Counted from the stretch's first letter, positions 54,154 to 62,753 are shown. The stretch is DNA of 64,000 nucleotides from Halanaerobium saccharolyticum (GCF_003259895.1 NZ_QLME01000003.1:152035-216034), one strand, 5' to 3'. Notes: generated by a model not told the origin, from the letters alone. Translations and numbers: made by a program.

Positions 54154-54594
54154 TTAATATCCATAAAAGATTTCTGTTTTATGTTCTGATTCCTCTGTAT
54201 TTTTTATTTCATCTAATAATGCTTTAACAAATCCACCTAAATCATAATTATCAATTTCGTTTAAAGCTACCCACTCATATTCCTCTGCCTCTTCATTTAA
54301 GATTACATCATCTGAATCGGTTCTGCAAATGTAATCTATAAAAATAAAATGTTTATCCTCATGGAAAGCTTTATTATAAACACTTTCTTTAATGCTGATT
54401 AAATTGATGTCATATATTTCCAGGCCTGTTTCTTCCAATATTTCTCTTTTTAAAGCTGTTTCCATTTTTTCTCCCAATTCAATATGACCACCGGGGATAA
54501 TGTACTTATCATTCCACTTATGAGATTTACAGAGGAGTATTTTATTATCAGAATTAAAGATTACCGCTCCTACAGTTGTTTCGGGATATTGCAT
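54154..54594 (-). CDS. Nudix hydrolase
   Basis: 146 residues with a complete Nudix box GX5EX7REUXEEXGU at about residues 38-60 ('GHIELGEKMETALKREILEE'). MutT-like proteins hydrolyse nucleoside diphosphate derivatives. The preceding 'TVGAVIFNSDNKILLCKSHK' is the usual first strand pair. AAAGGAG precedes the ATG. Substrate not predictable. Confidence 0.88.
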   Translation of the reverse strand: MQYPETTVGAVIFNSDNKILLCKSHKWNDKYIIPGGHIELGEKMETALKREILEETGLEIYDINLISIKESVYNKAFHEDKHFIFIDYICRTDSDDVILNEEAEEYEWVALNEIDNYDLGGFVKALLDEIKNTEESEHKTEIFYGY

Positions 54595-54615
54595 AAATTT
54601 CTCCTTTCAATTAAG

Positions 54616-55287
54616 TTATATTGTCCATTGATTATGAATAATTCCTGTTAATTTCCATTCATTTTGATGTTCTACAAAAACAAGGCGAAGACTTTTCCAA
54701 TCCATCCCCTCATAATCAGGATTAAAACCAGAAAAATAGTATTCAACTATAATAGGATTATTATAGACTTTAAACTGATTTTCCAACATGTTTCCACTGC
54801 TTAAAACTTCATTATAGCCAATCCTTTCAGCATTTATAAAATCTACTGAATAAATAAATTCATGGTAATATTCCTCCGGAGTTAATCTGATTTCTTTACC
54901 GCTTCCATCGTAATGGCCCCAGAGATATTCATTTTCATTTTTAAAAAAATTTCTAACCTGTTCTTTTGTAAAAACTACGTCATTTTCCGGATCAACATGG
55001 GTATAAGGAGTAAATCTAAGCCCTTTTTCTGGATGAACATATTTAGCCAGTTCATTGAAATCCATGCTGCTAATAGCCTGAATCACTTCTGATGCTTTAT
55101 CTTTAATTATTTTTTCAGCATCCTCTGATCTAATAATACCTTCCTCATTTAGACTGTATTCTGCATTGTTATTTTCTTGTTTTAAGTCTAATCTTTGCCT
55201 GAACTCTTTTGAATTAAGAGAAACCACCAGTATAAAAATTATAAATAACAGAGATATAATAATTTTAGCAAGGGACTGTTTTCTCAT
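54616..55287 (-). CDS. Membrane-anchored hypothetical protein
   Basis: 223 residues from ATG 55287, chosen because AGTAGGTGAT precedes it. One N-terminal TM helix ('IIISLLFIIFILVVSL'), then a soluble extracytoplasmic domain with 'SMDFNELAKYVHPEKGLRFT' and 'LVFVEHQNEWKLTGIIHNQW'. The pattern (an IxSxDFxxLaxxVHPEkGvrFspY motif and a final 'W.LtgIihdqWtI') resembles exported Bacillus and Clostridium proteins of unknown function with an NTF2-like fold. No lipobox cysteine. Confidence 0.65.
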   Translation of the reverse strand: MRKQSLAKIIISLLFIIFILVVSLNSKEFRQRLDLKQENNNAEYSLNEEGIIRSEDAEKIIKDKASEVIQAISSMDFNELAKYVHPEKGLRFTPYTHVDPENDVVFTKEQVRNFFKNENEYLWGHYDGSGKEIRLTPEEYYHEFIYSVDFINAERIGYNEVLSSGNMLENQFKVYNNPIIVEYYFSGFNPDYEGMDWKSLRLVFVEHQNEWKLTGIIHNQWTI

Positions 55288-55338
55288 ATTATCACCTACT
55301 TTAACAATAATTTTCACTTATTATTAATTAAAAGATTA

Positions 55339-55561
55339 CTAAAAAATAATAATTAATGTTAAGGTCATAGAACATTTATTTTTAAGTTTATTATATTGAA
55401 TCTCATATCTTTCATCAAGTTTTATAATTTCAAACATCTGGTAAATTGAAATCTTTTTTCTTTCTTCATATTCTTCATTGACTACAAATTGAATATTTTT
55501 AAAATCAGCTGGGACATTAATCAAATTCACTTTGTAACTTATCCACATTTTTAATCTTCAT
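55339..55561 (-). pseudogene. Small frameshifted gene of unknown function
   Basis: An excellent ribosome binding site AGGAGGGATT (55575-55566) precedes ATG 55561, but that frame stops after 14 codons. A second frame, open from 55548 to 55339, continues with protein-like text ('NIQFVVNEEYEERKKISIYQ'). The simplest reading is a single small gene of about 70 codons interrupted by a frameshift near 55545. No family recognised. Confidence 0.4.
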
Positions 55562-55720
55562 TAAGTAATCCCTCCTGATTTTTATAAAAATTAACAACTT
55601 TAAAATCATTTTAATTCAAAATAGATTAGTGGTGTATTACAGGCTCATGATTGCCATGTGATATGTTCTATTGAAACAAATTTTCCATGATTAATCTAAT
55701 GAGCTTATTCTTGCCAGATT

Positions 55721-56303
55721 TTAAGCATTATAATACATATCGTAGACAACATATCCTTCAATATCTGTAAGGGATCCAGGAAAAGTTTCCTGACACATCA
55801 TACATCTTGGATCTTCAAGAGGATAGCCGCTGGTTGGATAAATTTCATATTTGCTTGAAGTTTCAAAGCCAACCTTATTATAAAAATTAAAATCACCTTC
55901 AACTGTTATCCCTCGGTATTTCAATTCTTTTACTTTTTTGATTCCCTGGGTCAACATAGCAGCACCTATTCCCTGCTTAAAGTGATCAGCATGATGCTAC
56001 CGGGGCCAGCATTACTATTTCAGTTTTCGCTCCATTTTGATACCCACCTTCTTTTGTCGAAGATAAGGAAAAATGTGAGAACATAAAATGTCCAACAGTT
56101 TTATTCTCAAGTTCTGCTACAAATGATAATTCAGGTATGTAATATCTGGAGTCTCTAATTTCTTCAATCAATGCTACTACATCAGTACCATCTGAATATG
56201 GAGTTCCTTCCTTAAATGATCGCAGCACAAGTGATACAATATCTTTATAGTCTTTATGAGTTTCAGGCCTGATTTTAATATATTTTCTAATTGATTTAGT
56301 CAT
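55721..56303 (-). pseudogene. GNAT acetyltransferase, frameshifted
   Basis: The first frame (56303-55986) gives a GNAT N-terminus, 'IKIRPETHKDYKDIVSLVLR' through strand 4 'KTEIVMLAPVA' and then stops. The second frame (from about 55985) continues with the acetyl-CoA loop 'HFKQGIGAAMLTQGIKKVKE' and runs to a normal end at 55721. Joined across a one-base slip near 55985 the two give a complete acetyltransferase of about 190 residues. Either a recent pseudogene or a sequencing error. The C-terminus has an unusual CMMC pair. Confidence 0.8.
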
Positions 56304-56477
56304 TTTTGTTTCCTTTCTAAAAAAGTATTTAAATATGCTTCATAAATATCGACTTCCCAAAATTCTGAATATTTATCCAATAATTTATTTGTTTAATTAA
56401 TAATACTAAGAGTATTTTTTTATTTTCTAAGTTCCATTATATATTTCTCTTTAAAGAACTAATTAATTATTATAAAA

Positions 56478-56507
56478 AGCCTGGCCTTAATTTGAGCAGC
56501 CAGGCTA
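56478..56507 (-). terminator. Terminator of folA-thyA
   Basis: AGCCTGGC and GCCAGGCT form an 8-bp stem; on the minus strand it runs into TTTTTATAA, 37 bases after thyA. Confidence 0.8.
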
Positions 56508-56543
56508 TTAATTTCCATCTTTTTGTAATATACAGTAATTCTA

Positions 56544-57335
56544 CTAAACTGAAATTTCTCCCTTGATTGTAGGGTGAGGATCATAACCGATTAGCTCTAT
56601 ATCTTTAAAGTCAATATCAAAAATATTGTCAGTTTCAGTATTAATTTTAATTTGAGGTAAGGGTCTTGGTTCTCTGCTCAACTGTTCTTTAATCTGGTCA
56701 AAATGATTCTGATAAATATGTACATCTCCACCAGTCCAGACAAATTCGCCAACTTCAAGTCCTACTACATGAGCAATCATATGGATTAACAAGCTGTAGC
56801 TGGCAATATTGAAGGGCACTCCTAAAAAAGTGTCACAGGATCGCTGATATAATTGACAGGACAGTTTACCATCAGCTACGTAAAACTGAAAGAGTAAGTG
56901 ACAGGGAGGCAGAGCCATCTTATCTAAATCTCCAACATTCCAGGCATTTACTATTAATCTTCTGGAATAAGGATTTTCTCTAATCTGTTCTATTACCTGA
57001 GAAATTTGGTCTATAGTACCTTCTCTGCCTTCCCAGCTCCTCCACTGGTGGCCGTATACATTTCCTAAGTCACCATTTTCATCAGCCCATTCATCCCAGA
57101 TATGTACATCATGATCATTTAAATATTGGATATTAGTATCTCCTTTTAAAAACCATAGTAACTCATAGGCAACTCCTTTCCAGTAAACTTTTTTGGTAGT
57201 CATTAAGGGAAAACCTTCCTGTAGATCAAATCTCAGCTGATGACCGAAAATACTCCTGGTACCTGTACCTGTTCTATCCTCTCGATCGACTCCATTGTCT
57301 AAAATTTGCTGACACATTTCAAGGTACTGCTTCAT
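56544..57335 (-). CDS. thyA: Thymidylate synthase
   Basis: 263 residues. Methylates dUMP with methylene-tetrahydrofolate. '[19 protein letters not shown]' at the N-terminus, catalytic C145 in '[12 protein letters not shown]', and '[15 protein letters not shown]' are canonical. The ATG shares a base with the folA stop, with AGGAGTGA upstream, so the two are translationally coupled. The dihydrofolate it releases is the substrate of the upstream gene product. Confidence 0.96.
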   Translation of the reverse strand: MKQYLEMCQQILDNGVDREDRTGTGTRSIFGHQLRFDLQEGFPLMTTKKVYWKGVAYELLWFLKGDTNIQYLNDHDVHIWDEWADENGDLGNVYGHQWRSWEGREGTIDQISQVIEQIRENPYSRRLIVNAWNVGDLDKMALPPCHLLFQFYVADGKLSCQLYQRSCDTFLGVPFNIASYSLLIHMIAHVVGLEVGEFVWTGGDVHIYQNHFDQIKEQLSREPRPLPQIKINTETDNIFDIDFKDIELIGYDPHPTIKGEISV

Positions 57336-57844
57336 TAAAAATCACTCCTATAAATTTTTTTTCGCTGATAAACATGATAAGAATATGAATAAGGATTATT
57401 GCTGTCAGTAGTGCCCTTTTTTTCTGATATTTTGTCCCACTTCTGCCAGTCTATCTCAGGAAAATATGTATCTCCAGAAAACTCATGCTCAATTATTGTT
57501 AAATATAAATTATCACTATAAGCTAAAAATTGCTTATAAATTTCTGCTCCTCCAATTATAAAAGCTTCTTTTTCTTTTTCTAAAAATTCATCTAGAATCT
57601 CTTTTTTCGAATGAACTACTTCACAACCTTCAGCTGCATAATCTTTATTTCTGGTTAAAATAATATTTCTTCTGCCGGGTAAGGGGGAACCAATTGATTC
57701 AAAAGTTTTTCTACCCATTATTACAGGGGCACCGATTGTTGTGTTTTTAAAATATTTCAAATCAGCCGGTAAATCCCAGGGCATTTTTCCCTGCTTTCCG
57801 ATTAAATAATTTTGATCCATTGCTGCAATTATTGACAAACTCAT
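57335..57844 (-). CDS. folA: Dihydrofolate reductase
   Basis: 169 residues. Reduces dihydrofolate to tetrahydrofolate. '[20 protein letters not shown]', the catalytic acid in '[11 protein letters not shown]', '[20 protein letters not shown]' and '[13 protein letters not shown]' are family features. GAGAGGTG precedes the ATG. First gene of folA-thyA. Confidence 0.95.
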   Translation of the reverse strand: MSLSIIAAMDQNYLIGKQGKMPWDLPADLKYFKNTTIGAPVIMGRKTFESIGSPLPGRRNIILTRNKDYAAEGCEVVHSKKEILDEFLEKEKEAFIIGGAEIYKQFLAYSDNLYLTIIEHEFSGDTYFPEIDWQKWDKISEKKGTTDSNNPYSYSYHVYQRKKIYRSDF

Positions 57845-58046
57845 AAATTCACCTCTCTAATTCAACTTTATTAATTTATTCTATTAACATTATAGCAGGA
57901 AAATTAGTCTGAGAAAAGATTAATTATTTTTCAAAACAAATGTCAATATTTAATTAGTGATATAACTCTTAGAAATTTGCAAAATAAGGTTCTTCAATGA
58001 TAATCTAATGATAGGTAATAAAATCAATTGAAATAGGGAGGAATGT

Positions 58047-58559
58047 ATGATGTCAAATAAAACTATTAAAAACATTAAAGAACGGAGAAGTGTTAGAAAA
58101 TATATTGATAAAAATATATCAGGAGAGATACTGGAAGAAATAATTGATTGTGCTCGACTCGCACCTACCGGGAATAATAGACAGGCCTGGTCTTTTCTGG
58201 TCATTACTGACGCTGAAATAAAAAGTAAAATTGCATCTTATGCTCGATATGGGAAGTTTATTGAAGAAGCTGGAGCCTGTATAGCTATTTTTGTTAATCA
58301 GAATAAAGCTACTACCCCATTACAGGATGCTTCAGCTGCTACTGAAAATATCATGATAGCAGCTAAATCATATGACCTTGGAACATGCTGGATTAATTCC
58401 TATCAAAAAGAACATTCGAAAAAAATTAAAGACCTAGTTAATTGTCCTCAAGATATGGAATTAATGACTCTGATGTCTATCGGTTATTATCAAGAAGAAG
58501 ATGTAAATATGCCTTCTAAAAAAAATTTATCAGAAGTAATGGTCTGGGATAAGTTTTAG
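58047..58559 (+). CDS. Nitroreductase-family protein
   Basis: 170 residues of the FMN-dependent nitroreductase family: 'IKERRSVRKYIDKNISGEIL' binds the flavin phosphate, 'ARLAPTGNNRQAWSFLVI' and 'AATENIMIAAKSYDLGTCWI' follow, with 'LMSIGYYQEED' near the end. GGGAGGAAT precedes two in-frame ATGs (58047, 58050). It is divergent from folA and the only plus-strand gene between 44.5 and 62 kb. Physiological substrate unknown. Confidence 0.9.
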   Translation: MMSNKTIKNIKERRSVRKYIDKNISGEILEEIIDCARLAPTGNNRQAWSFLVITDAEIKSKIASYARYGKFIEEAGACIAIFVNQNKATTPLQDASAATENIMIAAKSYDLGTCWINSYQKEHSKKIKDLVNCPQDMELMTLMSIGYYQEEDVNMPSKKNLSEVMVWDKF

Positions 58560-58598
58560 GGTTGGAGAAATAAGCACAATTTAACATCCAGGCATTTA

Positions 58599-58905
58599 TT
58601 AATTCCACTCAAATATTTCAATCTTCTCCATAAGCTGCAAAAACACTTCTACTAATTGTGGGTCAAACTGGCTGCCTGCACATCGTTTTAATTCTTCAAT
58701 AGCTTCTTGATGTGTTTTAGGTTCATTATATGGGCGACTATTTGTCATAGCATCATAGGCATCCAAAATCGCTGTTACCCTGGACAAAAGAGGGATTTCT
58801 TCTCCTTTAAGCCCATCAGGATAACCGCTGCCATCCCACCATTCATGATGATGAAGAATCTCAGCTGCCACATGAGAAAATTCGTCTGTAGCTGTGACAA
58901 TCCAA
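58599..58905 (-). pseudogene. HD-GYP domain protein, C-terminal fragment
   Basis: Only about 100 codons remain of a cyclic-di-GMP phosphodiesterase-like protein: 'HHHEWWDGSGYPDGLKGEEI' (the GYP signature) and 'ILDAYDAMTNSRPY' run to a normal C-terminus. The reading frame is open upstream to about 58900 ('VTATDEFSHVAAEILHH') but lacks the catalytic HD and any start. Its upstream edge coincides with the broken end of the MBL gene. Confidence 0.85.
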
Positions 58906-58906
58906 T

Positions 58907-59131
58907 CTATGCCCCTACATGATCATAGTCAGTATGAGTTAAAAATACATGTGATATATCCTCGGGGTCAATACCAACTTCTTTTAATCCTAATTTAGAT
59001 AAAAATTTAAATAAACCGGTGTCAATACAGATATAATTTTTACCATCTGTATATACAAAAAAGTTAACCATAAAAGACCTTATTGCATATATATTATCTT
59101 TAATTTTACTTGTCTTTGTAGGATAAAACAT
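58907..59131 (-). pseudogene. MBL-fold metallo-hydrolase, N-terminal fragment
   Basis: 74 residues with a proper start (GGGAGGATAGAT upstream of ATG 59131) and the beginning of a metallo-beta-lactamase fold: 'SFMVNFFVYTDGKNYICIDT' and the metal motif HTDYDH ('VFLTHTDYDHVGA'), after which a stop occurs and homology ends. The remaining two thirds are missing. The sequence passes straight into the HD-GYP fragment, so one deletion appears to have joined the two genes. Confidence 0.85.
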
Positions 59132-59218
59132 ATCTATCCTCCCTTCTGGTTATATTCTATTTGCAGTACAATTATAATTTATTACTAAGTATTTTTAATT
59201 GCTAACCTTGTTCTGAGG

Positions 59219-59357
59219 TCGTATGACGTTACTGGGATTTCCAACATGCCTGTACCCTTAGGTCTAATGGAAAGCTTGCCGCAAAATTTCTTGCTGCTAT
59301 TATTGAAAGCTTTATGATAGAAAGCATGATGACAATCCCATTTTATGTGCTGAATGC
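59219..59357. repeat. Palindromic attC-like element A
   Basis: Begins GTCGTATGACGTTACTGGGA and ends near AATCCCATTTTATGTGCTGA; GGGATT pairs with AATCCC, and GGAAAGCTT with GAAAGCTTTA inside. Shares its 5' block with element C (GTATAACGTTACTGGGATTT) and the inner GCTTTATGA-AGAAGGCATG block with B and C. Richer in GC than its surroundings. Confidence 0.65.
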
Positions 59358-59383
59358 TGACTAGCAGATCAAACTGAGAGGTT

Positions 59384-59690
59384 TCAAGAGGAACCAGATT
59401 TGCCCCATTTATTATAAAAGATTCTTTCTTTTTTGTTATATATGTCTTTCTTATTTGGTGTCTTATCTGGATAACCTATCGGTACTAATACTTGACAAGT
59501 AATATGGTCAGGTAAATTTAATATTTTATTTATTTTCTTAATATCGATAAAATCTACTAAACAACCTCTTAAATTATGAGAAACTGCTGTTAATAGCTGC
59601 AATATATAATCGATTACTTTGTATAAAAATGATGTTATCATCCGGTTTGCAATTAAACTTTCGTAGATACCAAAACTAGTCTCTATCATT
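59384..59690 (-). pseudogene. Nitroreductase remnant, C-terminal part
   Basis: The frame ending at 59384 reads 'DIKKINKILNLPDHITCQVL' then 'VPIGYPDKTPNKK' and 'IFYNKWGK', the typical end of nitroreductases (LGLPEH, lPIGYP, HyNKWG). The FMN-binding N-terminal half is absent and the upstream text is degraded, running into the YciI-like gene. Distinct from the intact nitroreductase at 58.0 kb. Confidence 0.7.
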
Positions 59691-59893
59691 AGATAAAACT
59701 GATACTTCCCATTCGAATAGCTCATATGTATACAAATTTCTTTTCATTAATGGATCATTATCTGCAATTTTCTTCGCTTCTTCTAAATCTTTAGCTTCAA
59801 AAATTATCATTCCACCTAATTCATCAACAAATCCACCACCTACAAAACATCTTTCCTCTGCAACTTTTTCCACATAATTAATGTGGTCATCAA
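59676..59893 (-). pseudogene. YciI-like protein, N-terminally truncated
   Basis: The C-terminal two thirds of a YciI/YCII-family small protein: 'FVGGGFVDELGGMIIFEAKD' and 'ADNDPLMKRNLYTYELFEWE' match the family's conserved GG and DPF...YE..EW pattern. The frame is open up to the stop of the antitoxin gene and has no convincing start apart from a GTG at 59873. It appears truncated at the junction with the antitoxin gene; expression as a shortened protein cannot be excluded. Confidence 0.65.
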
Positions 59894-59895
59894 AA

Positions 59896-60186
59896 TCATT
59901 TTCTTCCCATTATTTCTTTTTCACTTACTGCATCTTTAAGTTCAAAGTTTTCTTTTCTTTTTGCTATAATTTCTTCAATATGAGTACTTTCTAATTGATT
60001 TTCTAGAAATTCTATTTTTTCCAATAAAATTTCATATTCTTCAATATTCATTATAATAGCTTCAATATCATTATTTCTAGTTATAAAAAGTGGGGTCTCT
60101 TTTGTTTTATCTAACATTTCACTAAAATTACGAACAATTTCAGAAGATGAAACCATATTATCTCTATCAATCCTTAAAGTAACCAT
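59896..60186 (-). CDS. Phd/YefM-family antitoxin (orphan)
   Basis: 96 residues from ATG 60186 with GGAGGTGCCGATA upstream. The Phd/YefM N-terminal DNA-binding fold is seen in 'MVSSSEIVRNFSEMLDKTKE' and 'PLFITRNNDIEAIIMNIEEY', followed by a charged helical tail. No RelE/YoeB or Doc toxin gene lies next to it; the following frame is a YciI remnant. The toxin may have been lost. It lies between elements A and E. Confidence 0.82.
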   Translation of the reverse strand: MVTLRIDRDNMVSSSEIVRNFSEMLDKTKETPLFITRNNDIEAIIMNIEEYEILLEKIEFLENQLESTHIEEIIAKRKENFELKDAVSEKEIMGRK

Positions 60187-60219
60187 TATCGGCACCTCCA
60201 TAAATTAAATATCCATATT

Positions 60220-60334
60220 CGTACAATGTCCCTAGGATTTATTAAGTTTTTAAAATCCAGAGCAACTGGCCTTAGTGAAGAAATTTGCATAAAGCGCAAC
60301 GAAATCTTCAATCACATGTTATATGCTGTTTTCC
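60220..60334. repeat. Diverged attC-like element E
   Basis: Starts GTACAATGTCCCTAGGATTT and ends ACATGTTATATGCTGTTTTCC, keeping the left GTAYAA...TGGGATTT-like and right TGTTATATG blocks, with AACTGGC, AAAGCGCAAC and GAAATC pieces between. Weaker similarity than A to D, but the position (just after the GNAT remnant) and end blocks agree. Confidence 0.45.
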
Positions 60335-60372
60335 AGCTTTCTAAATATGAACTCTAATATAATAAATTCAGT

Positions 60373-60699
60373 TTATAAAACATATTCTAACTGACAATCA
60401 TAAGGTTCTTTAACTACTAATGTTTCATTATATTCAATAGCCTCTATACATCCCATGGCCTTATAAAATAATTGTGTCTTTTCCGATGAATGTGCCGATA
60501 TATATAGTCTTTTTAAGCATTTCACTAAAAATTTATATTCATCTGGTCCCCAATTTTCAGTAAATGATATATTTTTTAATATCCATTTTTTGTTATCTTT
60601 TCGCCAACATTTATTAACTTTTTGATGTCTGTCGAAATTTGAAAATAATGATAGTTTTATTTCGTCAATTTTTAATGATCTATAACTGATACTGTTCAT
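60373..60699 (-). pseudogene. GNAT acetyltransferase with its acetyl-CoA core deleted in frame
   Basis: 108 codons from ATG 60699 (TGGAGGAAGAAA upstream). The N-terminus 'VNKCWRKDNKKWILKNISFT' and 'YKFLVKCLK' match a known GNAT family, and the C-terminus 'LYISAHSSEKTQLFYKAMGC' through 'PYDCQLEYVL' is its normal end. Between them the roughly 70 residues carrying the central sheet and the Q/RxxGxG/A acetyl-CoA loop are missing without loss of frame. It is unlikely to be an acetyltransferase. It could be translated as a small protein. An upstream ATG (60774) has no ribosome binding site. Confidence 0.75.
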
Positions 60700-60916
60700 T
60701 TTCTTCCTCCAGTATAATTTAAATTTGCTTATTATTTCTTCAAAATCTCTATTATTAGATTGTATTATTTTCATTTCTATATCTTCCCATAAAAGGTGCG
60801 TTTGGGTACTTCAATATAAGCTATAAATTCTTCTGGTTTTATCTCTCTAGTGAAAAATTATGTCAAATATTCATTCAAAGCACCTTAAATATCAGTCTAT
60901 GATCCATTAGTGATTT

Positions 60917-61276
60917 TTACTTATACACTTCTAAAACTAACATTTTTATGACATTATCTGAATTGTTAATTAAACCATGTGATCCAAATGGCTTATTAGT
61001 TATGATATCACCCATTGTGACTTCTTTTTGTTCACCATCAACGTTCATAACTCCTTGTCCCTCTAATATTATATAAAGTTCTTCATCATCACCATGTTCA
61101 TGATATCCAATAGATGTTTTTGGTGGTAACTCCATATATCTTATAAATCTTAAATTAGTTTCAAAATCATCATCGTTAAGTACAAGGGAATTTCTTACTA
61201 TACCTTTGCCATTATGACAATTATTCTCCTCTGTCAATTTTGAAGATAAAAAATTATTTATTTTAATTGTAATCAC
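60917..61276 (-). CDS. Cupin-domain protein
   Basis: 119 residues forming one cupin barrel: first motif 'GYHEHGDDEELYIILEGQGV' (His, His, Glu metal ligands) and second motif 'VTMGDIITNKPFGSHGLINN' with the final His. Such single-domain cupins are metal-dependent isomerases, dioxygenases or binding proteins. It overlaps the end of the methyltransferase remnant by 14 bases. Apparently intact; function unknown. Confidence 0.85.
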   Translation of the reverse strand: MITIKINNFLSSKLTEENNCHNGKGIVRNSLVLNDDDFETNLRFIRYMELPPKTSIGYHEHGDDEELYIILEGQGVMNVDGEQKEVTMGDIITNKPFGSHGLINNSDNVIKMLVLEVYK

Positions 61277-61726
61277 ATCTTTTTCTTAAAATAGTTAAGC
61301 TCATTGCAAAATTCTTTTCTATAATTCCATCAAACTTTTTATTTATTAGTTCTTTAATCTCATTTAAAAACTTCTTTCGTTCCTCTGTTTCCATTGATAT
61401 AGTTGGTGAATATGTATTTAGTAATTGAATATATTCATCAGCAGAATAACTGATATCAACAGGATATGTTTCAAAAAGTACTTGTTCAAAAAAATTATTA
61501 TCATCAAAAACCTGTTTTACTTCAATTCCAAATGGAGACAATTTGTTTTTACACAACTCTACATTAGGTGGATAAGCTTCTGTTACGCTTGTTAAATTAT
61601 ATGGGTGGTCTAGAGTCAATAAAAACTTCCCGCCACCTGTACCCATGTCTAATAATTCAGCTGATGACTTAAAATATTTAAGAACAATTTCTTTGTAATC
61701 CCACGGGATTTGCTCATGTTCTCAAC
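61263..61726 (-). pseudogene. SAM methyltransferase, N-truncated and internally deleted
   Basis: The frame is open from about 61726 ('EQIPWDYKEIVLKYFKSSAE', no ATG, a TGA just upstream) into the SAM-binding motif 'LLDMGTGGGKFLLTLDHPYN' and 'IEVKQVFDD', then jumps to a methyltransferase-type C-terminus 'TYPVDISYSADEYIQLLNTY' and 'FDGIIEKNFAMSLTILRK'. The middle of the domain, with the catalytic strand 4 and 5 region, is missing. A start at 61646 (ATG of MGTGGG) would lack the first helices. Probably not functional. Confidence 0.75.
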
Positions 61727-61785
61727 TTTTTTCTATGTGAGAAAATCCCATATATTCTTAATTATCCATACTAGCCTCATCTTTC

Positions 61786-61929
61786 AGATAACGATTCTGG
61801 GATTTTGCGCTCCTGCCTGGTTCCGCAGGAACTGGCGTAAAGCTTGTGTTTTCATACCCGTAATTGGTTCATCTGCAAGCTTTATGACAGAAGGCATGGC
61901 GCTAATCCCATGTTATACGACTGTTGGGC
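61786..61929. repeat. Palindromic attC-like element B
   Basis: About 144 bases. GGGATTTTGCGC pairs with GCGCTAATCCC; TGCC with GGCA; an inner hairpin GTTCC-GCA-GGAAC; and TAAAGCTTG with CAAGCTTTA. It ends GTTATACGACTGTTGGGC, whose last seven bases fit the integron core GTTRRRY exactly. Over 100 bases are close to identical with element C. Confidence 0.75.
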
Positions 61930-62014
61930 TCTGCTCTTATCTTTATTAATTAAGAACATTAATAATATAATTCTTTTAATAGAAAAAAATACCTGCATAA
62001 ATATTAAAAACATT

Positions 62015-62035
62015 ATGCATGCACATTGCATGTAT
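62015..62035. promoter_or_regulatory. Candidate VapB operator
   Basis: ATGCATGCA, a short centre, and TGCATGTAT form a near-perfect dyad (one mismatch) that overlaps the -35 of the vapBC promoter, as expected for autoregulation of a toxin-antitoxin operon. Confidence 0.5.
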
Positions 62036-62054
62036 TAGTGTTAAGTGATATAAT
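62026..62054 (+). promoter_or_regulatory. vapBC promoter
   Basis: TTGCAT at 62026-62031 and TATAAT at 62049-62054 with a 17-base spacer, 47 bases before vapB. Confidence 0.75.
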
Positions 62055-62100
62055 ATAAATAGAATAAAAGATTAATTATTAGCTGAAAGGAGTTTTTATT

Positions 62101-62352
62101 ATGCCATCTTTACAAGTTAGAGATTTACCAGAACATCTTTATCAAGAAATTGTCCGATTAGCTGAAGCTGACAGAAGGAGTATTACCCAGGAAACAATAG
62201 TCTTACTGGAAAAAGCTTTAAATATAGAAAAAGAAAACAAAAAACGTCGTCAACAACTTCTAAAAAAAATACAGGAAGAAACCAGTCAAGAACAGAAAGA
62301 TGAAGAAATATTAGATCCTGTAAAATTAGTTAGAGAGGATCGTGAAAGATGA
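62101..62352 (+). CDS. VapB-like ribbon-helix-helix antitoxin
   Basis: 83 residues. The N-terminal 'PSLQVRDLPEHLYQEIVRLA' followed by 'EADRRSITQETIVLLEKAL' is the FitA/VapB type ribbon-helix-helix DNA-binding domain; the C-terminal half is charged and presumably wraps the toxin. GAAAGGAG precedes the ATG. It overlaps the toxin start by 4 bases (ATGA). The operon lies between elements B and C with its own promoter. Confidence 0.85.
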   Translation: MPSLQVRDLPEHLYQEIVRLAEADRRSITQETIVLLEKALNIEKENKKRRQQLLKKIQEETSQEQKDEEILDPVKLVREDRER

Positions 62353-62753
62353 GAATTACAATTGATGTAAGTGCAGCTGTTGAAATAGTGATGGGTGGTA
62401 AAAGACAACAAGAAATCATAAATATATTAAATGAGGCAGACTGGGTAATTGCGCCTTCTCTTTTTATTTATGAAGCTAGTAATACATTGTGGAAATATCA
62501 TGAATATCAAGATTATAGCAAAGAAGATATTATGAAAAAAATTGACTATCTTTATAAAATGGTAGATCAGTTTATTGATGCAAAAGATATTTTTGAAGAA
62601 GCTTTGCCACTTTCATGCAAGATAAGTCATCCTGCTTATGACGCTATGTATTTAGTTACAAGCAGGCGTAAAAATGCTCCTTTAGTAACTTTAGATAAAA
62701 GATTAGTTAGAGCAGCTAAAAGTATTGATGTTCCAGTAGCAGCAATTATTTAG
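62349..62753 (+). CDS. VapC-like PIN-domain toxin
   Basis: 134 residues, a PIN-domain ribonuclease. Acidic metal ligands are visible: D6 in 'ITIDVSAAVEI', the glutamate in 'LFIYEASNTLWKY', D in 'HPAYDAMYLVTSRR' and D in 'LVTLDKRLV'. All four positions are conserved, so activity is expected. The stop codon TAG overlaps the first base of element C, as seen with cassette genes and their attC sites. Confidence 0.9.
   Translation: MRITIDVSAAVEIVMGGKRQQEIINILNEADWVIAPSLFIYEASNTLWKYHEYQDYSKEDIMKKIDYLYKMVDQFIDAKDIFEEALPLSCKISHPAYDAMYLVTSRRKNAPLVTLDKRLVRAAKSIDVPVAAII

Noticed and set aside
57950..58204. Minus-strand open frame opposite the nitroreductase start
   Set aside because: It overlaps the supported plus-strand nitroreductase and has a low-complexity hydrophobic composition without homology I can see.
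61710..61949. Plus-strand open frame through element B
   Set aside because: It runs through the palindromic element and the start of the methyltransferase remnant, and has no ribosome binding site; its text is that of a repeat.
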